Source: Pseudomonadota bacterium (GTDB lineage Bacteria > Desulfobacterota > Desulfovibrionia > Desulfovibrionales > Desulfovibrionaceae). From it: a DNA stretch of 9,220 nucleotides. Position numbers and translations under genes: made by a program. Positions 5,774 to 9,220 of this stretch are shown here, one piece after another; position 1 is the first letter of the stretch; the number at the start of each line of letters is the position of its first letter. The stretch is from positions 1 through 9,220 of the forward strand of contig JAEXGX010000238.1 in assembly GCA_023450535.1 (NCBI GenBank), read 5' to 3'. The notes under the pieces are model-generated. The model had not been told where the DNA came from. It ran no database searches and worked only from the letters and a program-made list of their open reading frames with translations.

Positions 5774-6590
5774 GTACTGGTTTTACGGCTCCACGGCCCT
5801 GCGCCACAGTCGCGACGGAGCAGCCGCCCTTACCGGCTGTATCGTCGCGCTGAGCGCGGCGGGGATCTTTGCGGTCACGGCAGGCAAGGCCATCCTGCCC
5901 ACACCCTCCGCGCCCCCCGCCATGATGATCATGCGTGTTATGGAAGAGATTCCCCCAAAGGACCTTCCTCCCGTGCAGGAAGACGTGCAAAAAATCATCG
6001 CCGAGGATTCCGAATTCAATATTCCCGCTCCTCCCGAACCTCTGCCTGAACCCCTTCCTCCCGAGCCGGTGCCCGAGCCGAAGCCCGAACCTGTTCCCGA
6101 GCCCAAACCGGAACCAAAGCCGGAGCCCAAAAAAGAAGCCCCGCGCCCCGAGCGCAAGCGGCCTCCCAGCCCGGCCCCAAAAGCTCCGGCAAAAGCAACT
6201 CCCACGGACGCCCTGCGTGAAACAAGTACCACAGCTCCGGCGGGCGAAATATCCGGCTCATCCGTTTCCGCAGCCGCCGTGGCCGAACGCAAGGCAGAAG
6301 GAGAATTGCGCGACAAGCTCCTTGCCCGGCTGATCGCGGAAATCGAAAAACGCAAGAGTTATCCCAAGCAGGCCCGGCGCACCGGAGCCGAAGGCACGTC
6401 TACCCTTGAAATCCGCGTAGATGCCTCCGGCGTGGTGCAAAGCTGCGAGCTGGCGAAAAGCTGCGGCTCGTCAACGCTGGACGCCGCCACCACCCGCTTG
6501 GGGAACAAGCTCGTCGGCCTCAAGACCGGAGTCATGGGCAAGGCGTTTCGCGTGCTCGTGCCGGTGAAGTATTCCCTGCGGGACAGGTAA
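5745..6590 (+). CDS. tonB: TonB energy-transducing protein, TTG start
   Basis: A 281-residue protein: a short N-terminal cytoplasmic part, one membrane helix (residues about 25-46, AAALTGCIVALSAAGIFAVT), a periplasmic Pro/Glu/Lys-rich spacer (about 95-145 with PEP and PKPEP repeats), a helical charged stretch (180-205), and a C-terminal TonB domain with YPKQARRTGAEG (206-217) and EIRVDASGVVQSCELAKSCG, ending VPVKYSLRDR. The C-terminal domain touches the TonB box of receptors. The next in-frame ATG (encoding MMIM at residues 60-63) would lose the membrane helix, so the start is TTG 5745, with AGGAGG 5 bases upstream. The classic Ser/His helix residues of E. coli TonB are not obvious. Cys234 and Cys240 in the C-terminal domain could form a disulfide. 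The gene overlaps exbD by 29 bases. Confidence 0.88.
   Translation: MSSARAHLPEYWFYGSTALRHSRDGAAALTGCIVALSAAGIFAVTAGKAILPTPSAPPAMMIMRVMEEIPPKDLPPVQEDVQKIIAEDSEFNIPAPPEPLPEPLPPEPVPEPKPEPVPEPKPEPKPEPKKEAPRPERKRPPSPAPKAPAKATPTDALRETSTTAPAGEISGSSVSAAAVAERKAEGELRDKLLARLIAEIEKRKSYPKQARRTGAEGTSTLEIRVDASGVVQSCELAKSCGSSTLDAATTRLGNKLVGLKTGVMGKAFRVLVPVKYSLRDR
6027..6134 (+). repeat. Pro-Glu-Pro-Lys coding repeat in tonB
   Basis: Degenerate repeats of CCC-GAG and CCG-AAG type codons encode alternating Pro with Glu, Val, Leu and Lys. This is the extended rod that lets TonB span the periplasm. The repeat is in the protein more than in exact DNA, though slippage could change its length. Confidence 0.7.
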
Positions 6591-6602
6591 CATCACAGTG
6601 CG

Positions 6603-6640
6603 TTTCATCCTCCCTGCGTCAGATGGCGCGGAGGATGAAA
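6603..6640 (+). terminator. long hairpin after tonB
   Basis: TTTCATCCTCC (6603-6613) pairs perfectly with GGAGGATGAAA (6630-6640), with a 16-base inner region that can pair a little further. It starts 13 bases after the tonB stop. No T-run follows, so it is either a weak terminator or an mRNA 3' stabiliser marking the end of the operon. Confidence 0.45.
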
Positions 6641-6678
6641 TGTACTGTTAAATACTTCGCGCGGAACGCCACCTCAAG

Positions 6679-6690
6679 CCCCAAAAGGGG
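6679..6690 (+). promoter_or_regulatory. small hairpin covering the ribosome binding site of the next gene
   Basis: CCCC (6679-6682), AAAA and GGGG (6687-6690) can form a short stem, and the G-run (eight G, 6687-6694) is the only ribosome binding site for the ATG at 6696. Pairing would hide it. An eight-base G-run is also prone to slippage. Confidence 0.3.
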
Positions 6691-6695
6691 GGGGA

Positions 6696-7253
6696 ATGAT
6701 AAAAAAAGAATCCATACGCATCTTTTCTTCCGCAAGCGCCACCTTTTTGTTCGCCACCTTTCTGTTTGCCTTTATCCTGCTGTTAAAAAATCTGGCGCTT
6801 GCATTTTCCGAAAACTCAACGTCCGGTCTGTTGATCCTCCTCATGGTTTCTCTCACCCTGATTGCGGCTTCCGCTCTATGTCTCTCCTTCCGCAAGGCGG
6901 CCGTATGCGTGGATAATCAAAAAATCACCTACTCGAGTGGATTTCTCAAGAAGGGTATCCCCTACCAAACCATTTGTTCCGCTACGCTTGTTTCCGAGCA
7001 TGCTCTCCCGCCCATATCATACAAGATTTGGGCTTACAGCCTGATGAAAGAGAAAAATGGATTATTCAGGCTGAAAAACGGAAAAAAAGCATATATTGCC
7101 GGAACATCCGATTCCTATCTCTATTTGGAGACCAGTGACTTCGACGCAATATTCGCGGTTGGGGAGAAAGGATTGTCGCAAGGTATAATTGATATGATTT
7201 GTAATCTATCGGGCATCTCGCCAAATTTCCATTCGCCAGAAAAAGCGATTTGA
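6696..7253 (+). CDS. small two-helix membrane protein, possible PH-like domain, hypothetical
   Basis: A 185-residue protein with two hydrophobic helices near the start (about 11-37 and 44-66) and then a soluble, beta-rich part (68-160) with VCVDNQKITYSSGFLKKGIPYQ, FRLKNGKKAYI and SYLYLETSDFDAI segments. The layout (two helices, then a short domain with conserved strand-turn-strand blocks) resembles bacterial PH-domain membrane proteins, but I do not recognise a specific family. The start is ATG 6696 after a G-rich site ending one base upstream. Base composition is clearly lower in GC than the neighbours (one 60-base line, 7021-7080, has 23 G+C) with many Lys/Ile codons, which suggests recent acquisition. 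It lies after the tonB hairpin, so it may not belong to the heme operon. Function unknown. Confidence 0.7.
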   Translation: MIKKESIRIFSSASATFLFATFLFAFILLLKNLALAFSENSTSGLLILLMVSLTLIAASALCLSFRKAAVCVDNQKITYSSGFLKKGIPYQTICSATLVSEHALPPISYKIWAYSLMKEKNGLFRLKNGKKAYIAGTSDSYLYLETSDFDAIFAVGEKGLSQGIIDMICNLSGISPNFHSPEKAI

Positions 7254-7264
7254 CGGGCCACCAG

Positions 7265-7288
7265 CCAGCCCGACATCAGCCGGGCTGG
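7265..7288. terminator. hairpin between convergent genes, likely two-way terminator
   Basis: CCAGCCCG (7265-7272) pairs perfectly with CGGGCTGG (7281-7288) around an 8-base loop. It lies 11 bases after the + strand stop and 67 bases beyond the stop of the - strand regulator. T-runs are poor on both sides. Position between converging genes is the main argument. Confidence 0.5.
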
Positions 7289-7355
7289 AAATCTCCTTTC
7301 ACAGCCCCGTATTGCGCGTCCGGCGCCCCTCTGGGGGAGCACATTCCACTTCCCC

Positions 7356-7871
7356 TCACTCCTCATGCCCCGCGCGCGGCGGCAGAGCATGCGGCGACTG
7401 GCGCAAAAGCTCCAGATCGCGCAGCTTGCGCGGGTGCGCGGGCTTGTTTTTTTCATACTCGGCGAACCAGTCCTTCCAGCCGTCCCCATTCCCTTGAAGG
7501 TACAGCACAAACTGCCCCAGCCTCAGCATGACTTCCTGCGGCAGAATATGTTCCAGATCGCAGGAAACGGAACTGGCCAGCTTTTCGTCCAGTTGAAGCA
7601 CATGCTGAAAGAATTCCTGAAGCACAATATGCCGGTGGGCAAGATCCCGCCCTACCCGCATGCCTTCCTTGGTCAGATGGATCAGACTGTACGGCTCGTA
7701 TTCCACATAGCCCATTTTTTGCAACGCCTTGAGCGCGCTGGTAACCGTGGAACGGGTGACTCCGGCGGCCTCGGCCACGTCGCTGGCGCGCGCCGCACCG
7801 TCCCGCAGTTCATGCAGAAAAATGATTTCCAGATAGTTTTCCAGTATGGGAGAAAGTTTCTTATCGGTCAC
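7356..7871 (-). CDS. DtxR/MntR-family metal-dependent transcription regulator
   Basis: A 171-residue protein. Residues 8-75 form a winged helix (ENYLEIIFLHE, then ASDVAEAAGVTRSTVTSALKAL as the helix-turn-helix and GYVEYEPYSLIHLT as the wing). They are followed by the metal-binding dimer domain with HRHIVLQEFF (79-88) and SCDLEHIL (103-110). His81, Glu86, Cys104, Glu107 and His108 sit where the family binds metal. Cys at 104, as in iron-sensing DtxR/IdeR, and not the Glu of MntR, suggests iron sensing. There is no C-terminal SH3-like domain, as in short family members. The tail (140-171) is Pro/His/Arg-rich. The start is GTG (7869-7871) with AGGAG 5 bases upstream. It may control the heme locus or metal uptake; no target site is recognised here. 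Confidence 0.87.
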   Translation of the reverse strand: MTDKKLSPILENYLEIIFLHELRDGAARASDVAEAAGVTRSTVTSALKALQKMGYVEYEPYSLIHLTKEGMRVGRDLAHRHIVLQEFFQHVLQLDEKLASSVSCDLEHILPQEVMLRLGQFVLYLQGNGDGWKDWFAEYEKNKPAHPRKLRDLELLRQSPHALPPRAGHEE

Positions 7872-7881
7872 GGGTACTCCT
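7871..7881. repeat. 11-bp direct repeat, left copy; holds the regulator's ribosome binding site
   Basis: CGGGTACTCCT is repeated exactly at 8079-8089, flanking element B. Read on the - strand it is AGGAGTACCCG, which supplies the ribosome binding site and the first base of the GTG start of the DtxR-type gene. A shorter third match, TACTCCTGA, lies at 8039-8047. Confidence 0.6.
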
Positions 7882-8078
7882 GAGTGATGACAAACCCTGC
7901 TTTGCGGAGTTTGCGCCGTCTAAGCCGCCAAAGAGGCTTGCCGGAAAGGCACAGAAATCAGTCGGTTAACGGCATGGCACCTTCATCCGTAAGGCGCTTT
8001 GCGCCAACGGCTGAAGAGAGCAGAGATAAGCCGCGATCTACTCCTGATTTTTGAGGCTGCTGACTTTATCAGCAGCCT
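7882..8078. mobile_element. multi-hairpin non-autonomous element, copy B
   Basis: A noncoding stretch related to 3923-4070. Shared parts: the left end (GAGTGATGACAAACCC against GAATGATGAAAAACCC), a gap-free 30-base block at 7942-7971 (24 of 30 identical to 3982-4011, starting CGGAAAGGCAC and ending TTAACG), and the right end (GCTGACTTT.TCAGCAGCCT). Hairpins: AAACCCTGC/GCGGAGTTT (7892-7912, imperfect), AAGCC/GGCTT (7922-7939), a three-part stem CTTCA, CCGT, GGCGC with their complements (7981-8016, loop TTT), and GAGGCTGCTGA/TCAGCAGCCTC (8053-8079, perfect). It is about 48 bases longer than copy A in the middle. It is flanked by an 11-bp direct repeat. It separates the MATE and regulator genes; I find no gene in it. 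Confidence 0.55.
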
Positions 8079-8089
8079 CGGGTACTCCT
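8079..8089. repeat. 11-bp direct repeat, right copy
   Basis: CGGGTACTCCT, identical to 7871-7881. Base 8079 is also the last base of the terminal hairpin of element B. The copy has no start codon next to it. Confidence 0.6.
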
Positions 8090-8120
8090 CACTTCCACCG
8101 AGCTCGGACGAAATCGGGGA

Positions 8121-9220
8121 TTATCCATTCTGCCGTCTTCGCATCCCGTATTCAAGCCATTTTTTTCCCTTGAACAGACGAACAGTCCATGCGAATGAGG
8201 CATAGTGGCTGAACGTCATGGCGCAAAACACTCCGGCCGCGCCCCATTCCAGAGCGCGCGCCAGCAGGAAGGCCAGCGGCACATAGAGCACCCACATGCA
8301 CAGGCAATTGACCATGCAGCTCAGGCGCGTGGCTCCGGTGCCGGAAAAGACGCCGTGCAGGATCATGCCTGCACAGCGGACGGGCAGGGAAAGACAGGAA
8401 TAGCCCAGAAAAAACGCCAGTGCGGCGGCAGTTTCGGGCCGGGGAGCCAGCAGAGCGGCCACATCCTGCCGCAGTGCAAACAAGACGGCGGCGCAACAGG
8501 CCGCGAGACAAAACGTAACCCGAGCCGTTCCGCCGCCCAGCTCCCTCAGGCGGGCGGATTGACCGCTTCCCAACAGATGCCCGCCGAGAATGGCCATGCT
8601 CATACCCAGGGCCGCCACGGGAAAGAGCAGCACGGATTCCGCCGTCATGCCCAGTGCCAACCCGGCCAGCAGGAAAACACTGTCCCCCGGCAGGCCGGAA
8701 AGCAGAGAATAGATCACCAGATTGCCGGAATGTCCGGCGATATTACCCAATGCCGCAGGGCCGCCCACGCGGAACAGATAGGGCGCGGCCTTGCGCGCCC
8801 AGCGCATGGTCGGCATAAGTTTCCGCTGCAACACGCCCCGCCGGACAGCGGCCCGTAGATTCCAGATAAAGCCGAGCAGGCTGGCGGCAAAGCTGGCCCA
8901 CGCCACCCCGGCATAGCCGAAATCCGGAAATCCGAGCAGACCAAGCCCGAACAGCACACTGCCGACCAGGTTGACCAGCGCTACGGCCAGCATGGCGAAA
9001 AAGGGCAAAGCAACCAGCTTGTAGGCACGGAAGACCGAATTGATCATGATCAGAGCATAGTAGAACGGCAACTGAAAGCAGTAGGCCGTGACGAAACAAC
9101 GGACCACAGGCCGCATTTCCTCTGTAATGTTCATCAGCCGCAGAATGAGCGGTAAGCCCGCCAGCGCCGCCACGGCGATAATCGTTCCGACCGATAAAGC
9201 CAGTACGACAATGAGCGCGG
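8121..9220 (-). CDS. MATE-family multidrug/metabolite efflux protein (N-terminus outside window)
   Basis: The frame is open from the right edge (first full - strand codon at about base 9218) to TAA at 8121-8123, about 365 residues of the usual 450. It is strongly hydrophobic with roughly ten helices. Family traits visible are the end of the first half (NSVFRAYKLVALPFF, then GYAGVAWASFAAS) and the start of the second (GMSMAILGGHLLGSGQSARLRELGG, about 8535-8609), which repeats the MATE pattern of a short helix, Gly-rich turn and charged loop. These proteins export organic cations or drugs using Na+ or H+. A GTG at 9171-9173 could be taken for a start, but the upstream codons continue the membrane segment (ALIVVLALSVGTIIA), so the true start is off the window. 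It reads toward the regulator gene, 249 bases away. Confidence 0.88.
   Translation of the reverse strand, partial: ALIVVLALSVGTIIAVAALAGLPLILRLMNITEEMRPVVRCFVTAYCFQLPFYYALIMINSVFRAYKLVALPFFAMLAVALVNLVGSVLFGLGLLGFPDFGYAGVAWASFAASLLGFIWNLRAAVRRGVLQRKLMPTMRWARKAAPYLFRVGGPAALGNIAGHSGNLVIYSLLSGLPGDSVFLLAGLALGMTAESVLLFPVAALGMSMAILGGHLLGSGQSARLRELGGGTARVTFCLAACCAAVLFALRQDVAALLAPRPETAAALAFFLGYSCLSLPVRCAGMILHGVFSGTGATRLSCMVNCLCMWVLYVPLAFLLARALEWGAAGVFCAMTFSHYASFAWTVRLFKGKKWLEYGMRRRQNG

Noticed and set aside
7365..7883. + strand open frame opposite the DtxR-type regulator.
   Set aside because: The - strand frame has winged-helix and metal-ligand motifs and a proper ribosome site; this frame has neither.
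8053..8079. Perfect 11-bp hairpin as the terminator of the MATE gene.
   Set aside because: It is in the right place but lacks a T-run on the - strand (A's follow instead) and is the shared end of the repeated element.
7266..8120. tRNA or rRNA genes in the noncoding gaps.
   Set aside because: I looked for the T-arm GGTTCRANYCC-like sequence and cloverleaf folds and saw none here or in 3894-4222.

Overview
The window looks like chromosome from a GC-rich anaerobic Gram-negative, most likely a Desulfovibrionaceae-type bacterium (Desulfovibrio or Bilophila relatives). I infer this from the base composition and codon use, from the many short GGGG/CCCC hairpins between genes, and from the gene repertoire: a TonB-dependent receptor, an ECF-type importer with fused ATPases, an anaerobic-style heme-handling pair and a short DtxR-type regulator. 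The genus is a guess.

Bases 1-6590 read as one heme-acquisition locus on the + strand. First comes the last 126 residues of a TonB-dependent outer-membrane receptor. It is followed by an ECF importer encoded as S component, T component and double ATPase, with overlapping start and stop codons. Then come a HutX-family cytosolic heme carrier, a flavodoxin, and the overlapping set exbB-exbD-tonB. The implied route is outer-membrane receptor powered by ExbB/ExbD/TonB, then an ECF transporter in place of the usual binding-protein ABC heme importer, then HutX and the flavodoxin in the cytoplasm. No radical-SAM heme-opening enzyme (ChuW/HutW/HmuW type) and no periplasmic binding protein lie in the window. 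Heme as substrate is inferred mainly from HutX.

Bases 6591-7355 hold a hairpin, a distinctly AT-richer gene for a small two-helix membrane protein with a possible PH-like domain, and a hairpin between the two convergent genes.

Bases 7356-9220 are on the - strand: a DtxR/MntR-family metal regulator whose metal ligands resemble the iron-type (Cys) members, and a MATE-family transporter running off the right edge.

The least expected structure is not coding. Two related multi-hairpin elements (about 3923-4070 and 7882-8078) share the same 5' end, a gap-free internal block, the same 3' terminal hairpin and imperfect terminal inverted repeats. Each is flanked by perfect direct repeats, 24 bp and 11 bp respectively. 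One splits hutX from the flavodoxin; the other abuts the ribosome binding site of the DtxR-type gene. They resemble non-autonomous mobile or repetitive elements. A related GC hairpin motif also appears to have been captured into the 3' end of the ECF ATPase coding sequence.
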